Source: Tumebacillus flagellatus (GTDB taxonomy: Bacteria; Bacillota; Bacilli; Tumebacillales; Tumebacillaceae). From it: a stretch of 59,597 bases of DNA. Location: NCBI RefSeq assembly GCF_000714935.1, contig NZ_JMIR01000026.1, positions 1 to 59,597 of the forward strand, read 5' to 3'. The notes beneath the pieces were generated by a model. It made no database searches. It was not told the origin of the DNA and was given only the letters and a program-made list of their open reading frames with translations. Position numbers and translations under genes: made by a program. This document shows positions 26,586 through 35,353 of this stretch, one piece after another. The stretch's first letter is position 1. Every line of letters starts with the position of its first letter.

Positions 26586-29500
26586 TTGAAGAAGAAAAAA
26601 GTCGCGAAAGCTACGTCTCTCGCACTTGCATCCGCGCTGCTCGTCGGCGGGATCCCGTTCCAAAGTGCAGCATCCGCTTCCACGGTTGAAAGTCTGGCTA
26701 CGCACATTGATCACAGCAAATTTAACGCCTCGACTGTAACGGCAACAGGTGTTGCCGGGCAAACGGCGAGCGCTTACATTTCTCCGAAACTTGACACCGA
26801 CTCGGACGATCTGGTGTCCGTTATCGTCACGCTGACCAACCAACCGGTCGCCGTTGGCCAGTACGCACTGAAGAACGGCAACTCCGCTTTGGCAGCTGAA
26901 TCGTCTGAAAGCGCGATTGCGTCGCAACAGACGTCTGTGGCTTCGAAAGCGGCAAGTCTCGGCATCAACATGAGCGTCCAACGCCAATACAATACCGTTC
27001 TTAACGGGATGGCTGTCACCCTTCCGGCAAGCCAAATTCCGAAACTTGCGACCGTTCCGGGCGTGAAGTCGGTCTTTGAAAACCGCACGTATTACAACAT
27101 TCCGGATGCGGAAGCGGATAACTCCGACAAAGCGTTCGATGCGGTGCCGCTCAAACAAATCGGCGCTGACAAAGCGTGGGAGAAAGGCTTCACCGGCAAA
27201 GGCCTCAAAGTCGGCGTTATCGACACCGGTATCGACTACTTGCATCCGGACCTGAAAGGCGCTTACAAGGGCGGCTACAACGCGAAAACGCACACCACCG
27301 ATCCGTACGAAGACATTCCGAACGCGAAACTGAAACTCGACGGCACCGAGCACGGCACTCACGTATCGGGCACCATCGCAGGCCGTGCTGCAAACTCTAC
27401 CTCCGAAATCGTCCAAAAAGGGATCGCGTACGAAGCGGAACTCTATTCCTACAAAGTTCTCGGCTATGATCCGGCGACCGGCAAATCCTCCGGTTCCTCC
27501 GCTGAAGTCATCGACGGGATTGAACATGCTGTCAAGGACGGCATGAACGTCATCAACCTCTCGCTCGGTTCCGACGGCGAGAAAGACCCGAACTCTCCGG
27601 ATGCGATCGCGATCAACAACGCCGTTCTCTCCGGCGTCATCGCCGTCATCGCAAACGGCAACGCGGCGACCAACGTACCGGGCCAGTACTACTACTCCAA
27701 CGGGTCCCCGGCTTCTTCGCAACTGGCGATTTCCGTCGGGGCAGCATCTTCCACCTCCACTCACATGACCGCTAAAGCAACGGATACGGTAACGACCGAC
27801 GTGACCCACCAACTCAACGTAATGAGCTGGGTTCCGTTCCACGATGACCTCGCTCCCGAATTGGGCTCGGATCCGATCGATGCTGTATACGTGGGAGTTG
27901 GCGACACGCAAGACTACAAGGGCAAAGACATGACCGGCAAAATCGCGTTCATCTCCCGCGGCAAGCTGACCTTCGACCAGAAGGTGAAAAACGCGAAAGC
28001 TGCCGGCGCGAAAGCTGCCGTTATCTTCAACGGCAACGCTACTGCTGCCGGAGTACCTATTCTCGATGAAGGCAACCCGGCACTGGTATCCCGTGATGGA
28101 AACGTCGGTGCAAACGGCTACCTTGCTGACGGCTACGACTACGTTCCGGCATTCGACATGAGCGGCAAGGAAGGCCGTGAAATCGCTCGCCAACTGCTCG
28201 CAAATCCGGACAAAACGCTCAAGCTCTCGTTGACCGACATTGTAAAAACCTCTGAACGCGGCGACACGATGGCGTCCTTCTCCTCCCGCGGTCCGTTGGC
28301 TGGCGGCAACTATGACATCAAGCCGGACCTCGTGGCACCGGGTGTCAACGTCATGTCTTCCCTCCCGGCGTACGGCAAAGCGAACCCGGGCGTTTCGTAC
28401 AACGAAGCGTACGGACGCATGTCCGGCACCTCGATGGCGACCCCGCACGTAGCAGGGATGGCGCTGCTCGTCAAGCAAGCGCATCCGGACTGGACTCCGT
28501 TTGATGTCCGTGCTGCGCTCGCGAACACCGCAACCGAGATTTCGAACCTGAACGGTGTTCAATATGACGTCTACTCTCAAGGCGCGGGCCGTACGAACGT
28601 AGACCTTGCGATCGACACGCCGGCGGTTTTGGAAACGGTGGACAACATCACGATCTTGGACAAAAACTTGACCAAGCAAAACATCATCAACTACAACGAC
28701 AACGCTTCGTTTGGCTTGATGAAAGCCGGAGATGATGTGAAGACCGAGAAACTGCAAGTCAAGAACACCTCTGATGAAAAGCTGACCTACACGGCTTCGA
28801 TTGTCATGCACCCGAACGTCACCTCCGATATTCTCCATCCGGTGGCAACTCCGAACGTGAACGACATCGATGTCTCCTTGAGCGGTCTGACGGACGGTTC
28901 CTTGCTCGTTCCGGCAGGCACCACCGCACCGTTCGCGCTGAACGTCGCACCGAAAGCAGGCGCTGCTGACGGCGTGTACGAAGGCGAAGTGCTTCTGCAA
29001 GCAGAAGGCAAACCGTCTCTGCACTTGCCGTTCGTAGTCAACGTCGGTCAGGGCGTACCGTCCGGCTTCGGTCTGCAAGACATCAAATTGACCAACGAAA
29101 CGATCTCCCCGAACGGCGACGGCATCAAGGATAGCACGGACCTCACCGTCAACTTGTCGGCGGACGACGTGAACTACCTGGACGTCGAAGTCTTCGGTCT
29201 TGACGATAAATTCATCGGCACGATGCTGGTGAAAACGAACAAACAGGATCAAAACGGGGAGTACCCGATGTTCCAACCGGGCCTCATTCAATTGGGTCCG
29301 TTGACCGACAAATACTACGACGCGAAAGGCAATCTCAAAACTCTCGCACCGGGTACCTACAAAATTGCGGTCTGGGGCACCCAAATCGACAAGGACGGTG
29401 AGTTGGTCCTCGACAACAATGGCAACCTCGTTGCCTCGTACGACGTTTGGCATTCCTTCGGCATCACCAACAACTCGACTGCTCAAGAAACCGTCGTCGC

Positions 29501-30080
29501 TGCAGCGGAATCCTTCCAAGCGAACGTGACCAACATCACGGCGATCAACCAACCGGTGTTGACCCTGCCGGAAACCGCTGGTCTCAAATATGCGGTAACC
29601 GCTTCGAGCAACCCGACCTTGATTTCCAACGACGGCGTTCTCAAATCCCTGCCGAAAGCCGGCAACGCGACTGTCGATTTGACCGTCACCGTTTCCTCCG
29701 CAACCGACCCGAAAGTCAAGTCGACGGCTCGCGCAACCGTTACGTTGACCGCAGTTTCTCCGAAGCCGCTGTACGTGAAAGCTAACAAGCTGGACCGCAC
29801 GTTCGGTCTGCGCGCTTCCGTCAAGGTTCAGGATTCTCCGTTCCTCGAAACTCCGAGCAACTACAACGGCAACATCGTGGTTGTCTTCCAACTGATGAAG
29901 GGCAACACCCCGATTGCGATCACCGCTGTAAACGGTGTACATCTGGATGAAGAAGTTGTGGCACAATTCCCGAGCGCTGCTGGTTCCGACTACTGGATCA
30001 AAGTTTCGGCTTCGGATTCCCTTACCGGCAATCTGACCGACGTTGGAAACGCTGTGGCTGAAACGCAAGTCCTCAAGTAG
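26586..30080 (+). CDS. Large secreted subtilisin-like protease (Vpr type)
   Basis: A 1164-residue S8 peptidase. Signal peptide 1-30 (KKKKVAKATSLALASALLVG...). The I9-type propeptide is at about 60-170. The catalytic domain has Asp213 (VGVIDTGIDYLHPDL), His256 (GTEHGTHVSGT) and Ser616 (MSGTSMATPHVAGMA), with a PA domain inserted at about 420-540 (KIAFISRGKLTFDQKVKNAK). Beyond 650 come Fn3/beta-sandwich modules. It is longer than Bacillus Vpr. The start is a TTG at 26586, because GGGGGAG (26573-26579) is placed for it and the ATG at 26571 overlaps that RBS. The product acts outside the cell, probably in nutrient proteolysis. Confidence 0.94.
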   Translation: MKKKKVAKATSLALASALLVGGIPFQSAASASTVESLATHIDHSKFNASTVTATGVAGQTASAYISPKLDTDSDDLVSVIVTLTNQPVAVGQYALKNGNSALAAESSESAIASQQTSVASKAASLGINMSVQRQYNTVLNGMAVTLPASQIPKLATVPGVKSVFENRTYYNIPDAEADNSDKAFDAVPLKQIGADKAWEKGFTGKGLKVGVIDTGIDYLHPDLKGAYKGGYNAKTHTTDPYEDIPNAKLKLDGTEHGTHVSGTIAGRAANSTSEIVQKGIAYEAELYSYKVLGYDPATGKSSGSSAEVIDGIEHAVKDGMNVINLSLGSDGEKDPNSPDAIAINNAVLSGVIAVIANGNAATNVPGQYYYSNGSPASSQLAISVGAASSTSTHMTAKATDTVTTDVTHQLNVMSWVPFHDDLAPELGSDPIDAVYVGVGDTQDYKGKDMTGKIAFISRGKLTFDQKVKNAKAAGAKAAVIFNGNATAAGVPILDEGNPALVSRDGNVGANGYLADGYDYVPAFDMSGKEGREIARQLLANPDKTLKLSLTDIVKTSERGDTMASFSSRGPLAGGNYDIKPDLVAPGVNVMSSLPAYGKANPGVSYNEAYGRMSGTSMATPHVAGMALLVKQAHPDWTPFDVRAALANTATEISNLNGVQYDVYSQGAGRTNVDLAIDTPAVLETVDNITILDKNLTKQNIINYNDNASFGLMKAGDDVKTEKLQVKNTSDEKLTYTASIVMHPNVTSDILHPVATPNVNDIDVSLSGLTDGSLLVPAGTTAPFALNVAPKAGAADGVYEGEVLLQAEGKPSLHLPFVVNVGQGVPSGFGLQDIKLTNETISPNGDGIKDSTDLTVNLSADDVNYLDVEVFGLDDKFIGTMLVKTNKQDQNGEYPMFQPGLIQLGPLTDKYYDAKGNLKTLAPGTYKIAVWGTQIDKDGELVLDNNGNLVASYDVWHSFGITNNSTAQETVVAAAESFQANVTNITAINQPVLTLPETAGLKYAVTASSNPTLISNDGVLKSLPKAGNATVDLTVTVSSATDPKVKSTARATVTLTAVSPKPLYVKANKLDRTFGLRASVKVQDSPFLETPSNYNGNIVVVFQLMKGNTPIAITAVNGVHLDEEVVAQFPSAAGSDYWIKVSASDSLTGNLTDVGNAVAETQVLK

Positions 30081-30096
30081 AGAACCAATTAAAACT

Positions 30097-30133
30097 CAAT
30101 CGAACCTAGTACGTACTAGGTTCGATTGGTTTT
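30097..30133 (+). terminator. Perfect 32-bp palindrome acting as terminator
   Basis: Positions 30097-30128 are a perfect inverted repeat of two 16-bp arms with no central spacer, followed by GTTTT. As RNA it would be a long hairpin with a tiny loop. The U-run is short, so an added role as a protein-binding site is possible. Confidence 0.7.
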
Positions 30134-30155
30134 ACGAGAGCGAGGTTGAAGCAAT

Positions 30156-31829
30156 TTGAAAAAGAAATTTTTGGCACTTGTTACAGGCGCAGCCTTGCTG
30201 GCGGCGACGGCCTCCGTTCCTGCGTTTGCAGGTACGCCCGCAAGCGTAACCCTCAATGATGTCAAGAACCACATGCAGGGGCAAGCGATCACCATCGCGG
30301 GCACGGCTACCAATTTGACGGACGTGATTGTGGAAGTGTTCCGCCCGGACAACTCCTTGCTGTTCTATGATGACGTCGCGGTTATCGGCGGCATGTACTC
30401 GGAAACCATCACCCTTCCGTTTGACACGATTGTCGGTGAGTACAAGATCGTCGTCGGTCAAAGTACCGTCATCGCCACGGATACGTTTACAGTTACCCCG
30501 TATCCCACGGACGGAAACGGCGGCGGCAACGGCGGTGGAGGCGGTGGAGGCGGCACGAACAATGGCGGCGGCGGCACGAACAACGGCGGCGACAACAACG
30601 GCAACCACGGCAAGCCGATCAACGTCGATCATGTCGTAGAACCGGGCCAATCGAAATCGGAAGTGAAAACCACCGTCAAAGTCGACGGCAAAACCGTCAA
30701 GGGAACGGTCACGAACGATGACCTCAAAGCGTCCTTGAACAGCGCTACCGGCGCTGTAGCGGTTGTCATCGTCGTTCCGGCAACGGGCGACCAGCAAGCG
30801 CAACTCACGCTGACCGCTGAACAACTCGGCCTGATCTCTGCTGCAAACGCAGGCAACTCCGTCGTCTTCACTACGGGTACCTCCTCGGTTGCTCTGCCGG
30901 CTTCCGTTCTGAAAAACGTTCCGGCAGGCTCCGACATCAGCATCACGGTGAACAACGCAGCCGATCAAGCAGGCACATTCTCCAACCAAGTGGCAGGCGC
31001 AACGGTCGTCGGCACTCCGGTTTCGTACGAAGTGAACGTCATGACCGGCGGCAACTCCGCTCCGATCACCGTCAACGGCACCGACTTCGTGAAGCGTTCC
31101 TTCGTTGTCGACGGCAACACGGACCTCTCCAACGCGGGTGTGCTGTTCATCGAGAACGGCAAAGTTCGCTCGGTTCCGGCCACCTTCTCCAAAAACGATG
31201 ACGGCACGTTCACCGTGACCATCAAGCGCCCTGGCTTCTCCACCTATGCGGTGGCAACTCATGCTGTGGCGTTTAACGACATCGGCAATTCCTACGCGAA
31301 GGCGAACATCGAGTCCCTCGCCAACAAGTTCCTGCTCTACGGCACCTCGACGTCGACTTTCTCTCCGGAGAATCATGTAACCCGTGCGGAGTTCGCAGCG
31401 ATGCTGACCCGCGCAATGGGCTTGAACGCAACCAAAGCGGCTCCGTTCACCGACGTGAGCGCATCCGACTGGTTTGCGAACGACGTGGCGGCAGTTTATG
31501 AAGCAGGTCTCGTCAACGGCGTTGGCAACGACCAATTCGATCCGAACGCGGACATCTCGCGCCAAGATCTGACCGTCATGCTCTCCAAAGCGCTGAAGCT
31601 TTTGGGCGTTCAAAACGGCGCACCGGCTCCGTCGCACCAACCGTACGTAGACGCATCTTCCTTCTCCGACTACGCGAAGGACAGCATCTCGAACGTGACG
31701 GAAGCGGGCCTGATGACCGGTGAAGCGGTCAACGGCGGCTTCGAGTTCCATCCGGGCGATTCCACCACCCGTGAAGCTGCTGCAATCGTTTTGTTCAACC
31801 TCTTGAACAAAGCCCACCTGATCAACTAA
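30156..31829 (+). CDS. Secreted protein with C-terminal SLH domains
   Basis: A 557-residue exported protein: signal peptide 1-26 (ends PAFA), an Ig/Fn-like beta module (about 27-115), a Gly/Asn-rich linker (about 120-150), a middle beta domain (about 160-370), and three SLH repeats (about 373-555; FNDIGNSYAKANIESLANKF, FTDVSASDWFANDVAAVYEA and YVDASSFSDYAKDSISNVTE). The SLH repeats are at the C-terminus, opposite to the SLH protein at 9930-11228. The TTG start at 30156 follows GCGAGG. It lies 75 bp after the protease, separated by the palindrome, so partial co-transcription is possible. It is likely a wall-bound surface protein. Confidence 0.9.
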   Translation: MKKKFLALVTGAALLAATASVPAFAGTPASVTLNDVKNHMQGQAITIAGTATNLTDVIVEVFRPDNSLLFYDDVAVIGGMYSETITLPFDTIVGEYKIVVGQSTVIATDTFTVTPYPTDGNGGGNGGGGGGGGTNNGGGGTNNGGDNNGNHGKPINVDHVVEPGQSKSEVKTTVKVDGKTVKGTVTNDDLKASLNSATGAVAVVIVVPATGDQQAQLTLTAEQLGLISAANAGNSVVFTTGTSSVALPASVLKNVPAGSDISITVNNAADQAGTFSNQVAGATVVGTPVSYEVNVMTGGNSAPITVNGTDFVKRSFVVDGNTDLSNAGVLFIENGKVRSVPATFSKNDDGTFTVTIKRPGFSTYAVATHAVAFNDIGNSYAKANIESLANKFLLYGTSTSTFSPENHVTRAEFAAMLTRAMGLNATKAAPFTDVSASDWFANDVAAVYEAGLVNGVGNDQFDPNADISRQDLTVMLSKALKLLGVQNGAPAPSHQPYVDASSFSDYAKDSISNVTEAGLMTGEAVNGGFEFHPGDSTTREAAAIVLFNLLNKAHLIN

Positions 31830-31838
31830 GATCGAGAA

Positions 31839-31875
31839 GACAGGCGCCCAAACGGGTACAATTTGGGTGCCTGTC
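31839..31875 (+). terminator. Hairpin after the SLH gene
   Basis: GACAGGCGCCCAAA/TTTGGGTGCCTGTC, 14-bp stem with one mismatch, followed by CCCTTA rather than a U-run. It is a weak terminator or an RNA-stabilising hairpin. Confidence 0.55.
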
Positions 31876-31979
31876 CCTTACGAAACGACCCCCTTTTGCA
31901 TCTACTGATTGCATGACTCAAGCTGACGCGAGTGCGCGAAGACGCTTGAGAAATGGATCACGGAAAGGGGGTCTGTTTC

Positions 31980-32096
31980 ATGGACGGCGTATTCGGCGGT
32001 TACACCCGTTGGGCGGTGGTCTTCTTGATCATCTTCGTCCTGTTCTTCCTGCTTGTTCCGGGCTACGGTGCCGGGGCAACCGGTTGTGGTTGCTAA
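31980..32096 (+). CDS. 38-residue hydrophobic peptide, YjcZ-like
   Basis: The ATG at 31980 is preceded by GGAAAGGGGG, and a TAA ends the frame after 38 codons. The product has a short GGYTRW head, one membrane segment (WAVVFLIIFVLFFLLVPG, about 11-28) and a Gly-rich tail ending in CGC. Tiny single-span proteins with Gly-Tyr heads (YjcZ type) are common in endospore formers; the match is by general character, not by a definite signature. A strong terminator follows. The C-terminal Cys-Gly-Cys is unusual. Confidence 0.7.
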   Translation: MDGVFGGYTRWAVVFLIIFVLFFLLVPGYGAGATGCGC

Positions 32097-32104
32097 TGCT
32101 CGAT

Positions 32105-32159
32105 AAGCACACCAAAAACGCCTGTCGGTCTACCCGACAGGCGTTTTTCTGGTGTGCTT
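32105..32159. terminator. Long bidirectional terminator
   Basis: AAAAACGCCTGTCGG/CCGACAGGCGTTTTT perfect stem, extended by outer arms AAGCACACC/GGTGTGCTT. It lies between the convergent small gene and the DUF1450 gene. Confidence 0.93.
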
Positions 32160-32404
32160 CAGTTGTTTTCTGCCATCTGCGACTTCAACGTCTCCAAAAG
32201 CTCTTCCTTGGTGTCCGCTTCGATCAAGTGGCGGTTGTTCGCCATCACGAACAGTTTTTTGTAGCAGTTCCCGCAGTTGCCAAGGCATCCCCAGCGTTGG
32301 CCTTTGAGCTCCGGGTGCTCCTTCTTGAGTTCTTCGAGAACCCAATCGGTGCCTTTGTCGGTGTTGCCGATGCAGACGTCTATTTTTTTGATCTCGAGGC
32401 TCAT
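32159..32404 (-). CDS. DUF1450 protein (YuzB-like)
   Basis: An 81-residue cytoplasmic protein beginning MSLEIKKIDVCIGNTDKGTD, with the family's Cys motif WGCLGNCGNCYKK (three Cys at about residues 39, 43 and 46) and a helical tail. The spacing suggests an Fe-S or zinc site, but the family function is unknown. The start is the only ATG with a plausible RBS (GGATGA). Confidence 0.88.
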   Translation of the reverse strand: MSLEIKKIDVCIGNTDKGTDWVLEELKKEHPELKGQRWGCLGNCGNCYKKLFVMANNRHLIEADTKEELLETLKSQMAENN

Positions 32405-32517
32405 CCGCGTTCATCCTTTTTCGCCCAGTGGGGCACACTATGCTCTAGATTCATTGTATCAGAAAAAATTCAAGGATGACTACCGGAACTGCGTATCGAA
32501 TGCTGTCGAAACAATGC

Positions 32518-32523
32518 TAGAAT
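32518..32523 (+). promoter_or_regulatory. Extended -10 before the VTT/DedA-like gene
   Basis: TAGAAT preceded by TGC (32515-32517) lies 38 bp before the ATG. No convincing -35. Confidence 0.4.
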
Positions 32524-32560
32524 AGAGAGAGTATAAAGTACGCAGAGGGAGGGGTGTGCC

Positions 32561-33364
32561 ATGTTGGGCGTCTTGTTGGAATACGGTTGGATCGGGTTGT
32601 TGTTCGTCTCGTTCGCCGAGGCGTCGTTTCTGCCGGTCGCACCGGACTTGTTGTTGATCCCCATCGCGGGCTCCCACCACAGACTCGCCTTGCTCTATGC
32701 ACTGCTCGCCTTGGCCGGTTCTTTGGCAGGCGCTTGGTTCGGACACTTTCTCGGGTCGAAAGCCGGGTATCCGATCTTGCGCAAATTTATGCGCGAGGAA
32801 CGCATCGGCAAAATCCGCGCGGTGTTCGACCGATACGGCGTCTGGGCCGTGATCGTCGCCGGTTTGATTCCGCTGCCGTTTAAACTGTTCACGATCTCCG
32901 CCGGCGTGTTTCAGATGCGCCGTTCCACCTTGTTCATCGGGACGCTGATCGGGCGCGGCGTGCGCTTTGGTGTCGTCGCATGGCTCTCGACGCTGTTTCA
33001 CATCCGCATCCCGCACGGCTTGGAGATGAAACTCTTCCTCGGCTTGCTGGCGGTGCTGCTGCTGGGGTCGGTGTACTTGTTCTTGAAATCGGAAAAAGCC
33101 TCCCCGCTGCGTAGGGCGATGCGCTCCATTCTCGGAGGCAGCCGATCCGGTCTCGCCGTCTTCCTGCTGGGCACTGCCTGCAGCGTGGCGGTCGCATTGC
33201 TTGGCGGCGACACCGTTTCAGACGTGCTGGTCGGTCATCACCACCGCTTGTCCGCTCCGCTGGGGGGATTGGTCGCCGTCGTGCTTTTGGTCATGGGTTG
33301 TGTCGGCACCTGGCGCGTGTGGCGCTGTGTGGAACCGGGGTCGAGCAATTCCCCGACAACGTAA
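32561..33364 (+). CDS. VTT-domain (DedA/YqaA-like) membrane protein
   Basis: A 267-residue membrane protein. Residues 1-165 are a VTT/SNARE-associated domain: re-entrant loop with FAEASFLPVAPDLLLIP, then GSLAGAWFGHFLGSKAG and the second loop IVAGLIPLPFKLFTISAGVF. The C-terminal extension (about 185-255) adds two more spans. DedA-family members move lipids such as undecaprenyl phosphate or phosphatidylethanolamine across the membrane; which substrate applies here is open. The ATG at 32561 lies behind AGGGAGGGG. Confidence 0.82.
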   Translation: MLGVLLEYGWIGLLFVSFAEASFLPVAPDLLLIPIAGSHHRLALLYALLALAGSLAGAWFGHFLGSKAGYPILRKFMREERIGKIRAVFDRYGVWAVIVAGLIPLPFKLFTISAGVFQMRRSTLFIGTLIGRGVRFGVVAWLSTLFHIRIPHGLEMKLFLGLLAVLLLGSVYLFLKSEKASPLRRAMRSILGGSRSGLAVFLLGTACSVAVALLGGDTVSDVLVGHHHRLSAPLGGLVAVVLLVMGCVGTWRVWRCVEPGSSNSPTT

Positions 33365-33376
33365 TAAGTCCTCTTC

Positions 33377-33408
33377 CAGAGAACTGCTTCCGGGCAGTTC
33401 TCTTTTTT
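33377..33408 (+). terminator. Terminator after the VTT gene
   Basis: GAGAACTGC/GCAGTTCTC stem, then TTTTTT. Confidence 0.9.
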
Positions 33409-33454
33409 CATGCGCCGAAATAGGATGTCTGAAAAGAGAAGGGAGGACGCAGAC

Positions 33455-33808
33455 ATGCTCATCGTACGCACCGACAAACCGGTGTACCACCGGGACGAGA
33501 TCGTGCGCATCCAGCTTTCGTGGACCAACGACAGCGAGGTGCCGCAGGAAGTGACGTTTGCAAGCGCGCAGCGCTTTGACGTGGCGGTGGAACGGGTCGG
33601 GCAGGTGGTATGGCAGTGGAGCGCAGGGAAGTTTTTTGCGCAAGTGCTCTCCACATTGGTCATCCAGCCGGGTGACTCGCGCGTCTTCAAAGTGGAGTGG
33701 GACCAACGGGGTTTCGATCACCAACTCGTGCCGCTGGGCTCCTATGCGATCCGGGCGTGGATCAAGGGAACCTCTGACAGAGGCGGGACGAAGATCGAAT
33801 TGCTGTAA
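33455..33808 (+). CDS. BsuPI-type intracellular proteinase inhibitor domain protein
   Basis: A 117-residue single-domain protein. Its order of strands and motifs matches BsuPI: YHRDEIVRIQLSWTNDSEVP, ASAQRFDVAVERVGQVVWQW, the SAGKFFAQVL segment, and a closing LGSYAIRAWIKG. BsuPI inhibits the major intracellular serine protease of Bacillus; inhibition by this copy is assumed from family only. There is no signal peptide with the ATG at 33455, which has GGGAGG upstream. Starts at 33410 or 33425 lie in or before the RBS. Confidence 0.8.
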   Translation: MLIVRTDKPVYHRDEIVRIQLSWTNDSEVPQEVTFASAQRFDVAVERVGQVVWQWSAGKFFAQVLSTLVIQPGDSRVFKVEWDQRGFDHQLVPLGSYAIRAWIKGTSDRGGTKIELL

Positions 33809-33832
33809 CCATACAGGAGGAGGCTTGCGCGC

Positions 33833-34483
33833 ATGACCCTGCCCAAACCGTTGCAAGTCGTGACGTTGTATCACCTACAAGGGGACGCGGAGGGAGGCGA
33901 GGTTCTCTACCGTGTTCGCGTGCAGGAAATTCAGCCGGACACGCTCGTCCTCGACAGCCCGCTGGGGCCGAAAGCAGATCCCGTGTTCCTTTCGCCCGGC
34001 GCGAAGGTGCTGGTGGGCTACTCGATTGCAGACCGCGCGCTGTACCTGTTTGAAAGCGTTGTGCAAGGACAGGGGGGCGAGGGACTGCAGCAATTGTTCG
34101 TGTCTCGTCCGCGCCCCGAGGAGATACGCAAACTGCAACGCCGAAATTTCTTCCGGGTGCCGGTGCAAGTCGATGTCGTGATCCAAGGAGAGGACGGGTC
34201 GAACACGGTGGTGGCCGTCAGCGACTTGAGCGGCGGCGGGTTTTCGTTTAAGCGCAGGGCCCCCCTGTTGACCGTGGGGCAGGAAGCGGCGGGGATGATC
34301 CGGTTGGCGCGCGGGATCGAGTTGGAATTCACCGCGCATGTGCGCCGGGTGGAGTTTTTGGCACAGCCGAACCTGTATCTGCACGGGTTGCAATTCACCC
34401 GAATCCTCGACGCGCACCGCAAACGGATCGTCCAATATTGCTTGGAGCGCCAGCGCAAACTCCTCAGAATCTCCCGTTCGTGA
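33833..34483 (+). CDS. PilZ-domain c-di-GMP receptor (YcgR/YpfA-like)
   Basis: A 216-residue protein with an N-terminal YcgR-like beta domain (1-95) and a PilZ domain (about 100-205). The c-di-GMP-binding motifs are intact: RNFFR (residues 104-108, the RxxxR motif) and DLSGGGFSF (the D-x-S-x-x-G motif). This form usually brakes flagellar motility when c-di-GMP rises; no flagellar or cyclase genes lie here to confirm it. The ATG lies behind ACAGGAGGAGG. It is 24 bp after the BsuPI gene, likely one operon. Confidence 0.92.
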   Translation: MTLPKPLQVVTLYHLQGDAEGGEVLYRVRVQEIQPDTLVLDSPLGPKADPVFLSPGAKVLVGYSIADRALYLFESVVQGQGGEGLQQLFVSRPRPEEIRKLQRRNFFRVPVQVDVVIQGEDGSNTVVAVSDLSGGGFSFKRRAPLLTVGQEAAGMIRLARGIELEFTAHVRRVEFLAQPNLYLHGLQFTRILDAHRKRIVQYCLERQRKLLRISRS

Positions 34484-34513
34484 TAAACTGGAAGAATAAG
34501 GAGTGTGAGGAGC

Positions 34514-35287
34514 ATGCCGATCGACTTTCATGCCGAAAAAAACCGCAACACATACGCCGAGCGAGACGCCAGCGCCGCGTGGGGAGATCTCCTGCGCGGT
34601 TTGATCTCGTTGGAGGGACAGCATGTCGTCGACATCGGGTGCGGCGGCGGCATCTATTCCAAAGCGCTCGCCGATTTGGGAGCGGCGCAGGTGACGGGCG
34701 TTGACTTCTCCGACGAGATGCTGCAGGCGGCGCGCAAGAAGTGCGCCGGGTATCCGCAAGTGCAGTTCGTCAAAGGCCACGCGCTGGCGACCGGGTTGAC
34801 GAGCGGACAAGCAGACGTCGTGCTGGAGCGCGCGTTGACACACCACCTGCCGCCGTCCGATTTGGGCGCATGCTTTGCGGAAGCGAAGCGGATTCTCAAG
34901 CCGGGCGGGGTCTTGCTGGTGCAAAACCGCACGCCGGAGGATTGCTTGCTGGCGGGCAGCGAGACGCACGTGCGCGGGTATTTTTTTGAAAAGTTCCCGA
35001 GGCTGCGCGACAAGGAAGTCGGACGGCGGCATGACGCCCTGACGATGGAAGCCGCGTTGCGCGAGGCGGGGTTTCAAGACATCTCGGTGCAACAGGTCTG
35101 GGAGACGCGCCGCGTGTATGCGTCCGCGGAGGAGCTGCGCGCCGACCTCTTGGCGCGGACGGGACGCTCGATTTTGCATGAGTTGGACGACGAAGAGCTG
35201 GCGGATTTGGTAGACTATATCGTAGACAAACTGCCGCCGCAAGAGATCGCGGAGCAAGACCGCTGGACGATCTGGTCCGCGAAGTAG
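34514..35287 (+). CDS. Class I SAM-dependent methyltransferase
   Basis: A 257-residue enzyme. The SAM site is VVDIGCGGGIYSKALADLGA (motif I), then VTGVDFSDEML (acidic end of strand 2) and the LERALTHHLPPSDLG and LKPGGVLLVQNRT segments. It resembles UbiE/BioC-like small-molecule methyltransferases; substrate unknown. The ATG at 34514 has AAGGAG 10 bp upstream (34498-34503). A GTG at 34505 almost touches that site. Confidence 0.88.
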   Translation: MPIDFHAEKNRNTYAERDASAAWGDLLRGLISLEGQHVVDIGCGGGIYSKALADLGAAQVTGVDFSDEMLQAARKKCAGYPQVQFVKGHALATGLTSGQADVVLERALTHHLPPSDLGACFAEAKRILKPGGVLLVQNRTPEDCLLAGSETHVRGYFFEKFPRLRDKEVGRRHDALTMEAALREAGFQDISVQQVWETRRVYASAEELRADLLARTGRSILHELDDEELADLVDYIVDKLPPQEIAEQDRWTIWSAK

Positions 35288-35293
35288 AGGCAG

Positions 35294-35329
35294 CGAGTCC
35301 GCACAACAGGCGTGCGGGCTCGTTTTTTT
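35294..35329 (+). terminator. Terminator after the methyltransferase gene
   Basis: CGAGTCCGCAC/GTGCGGGCTCG stem with one mismatch, then TTTTTTT. It lies directly before the fluoride-channel genes, in the place where a fluoride riboswitch would be expected. Confidence 0.88.
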
Positions 35330-35353
35330 CGGAAAAAAGGATGTGACACACAG

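Noticed and set aside
26538-30068. 1176-codon open frame antisense to the subtilase gene
   Set aside because: Same cause: mirror of a biased long gene; no signals of its own.
35288-35353. Fluoride riboswitch before the Fluc genes
   Set aside because: The gap is short and occupied by a terminator hairpin; no crcB-type motif is visible.
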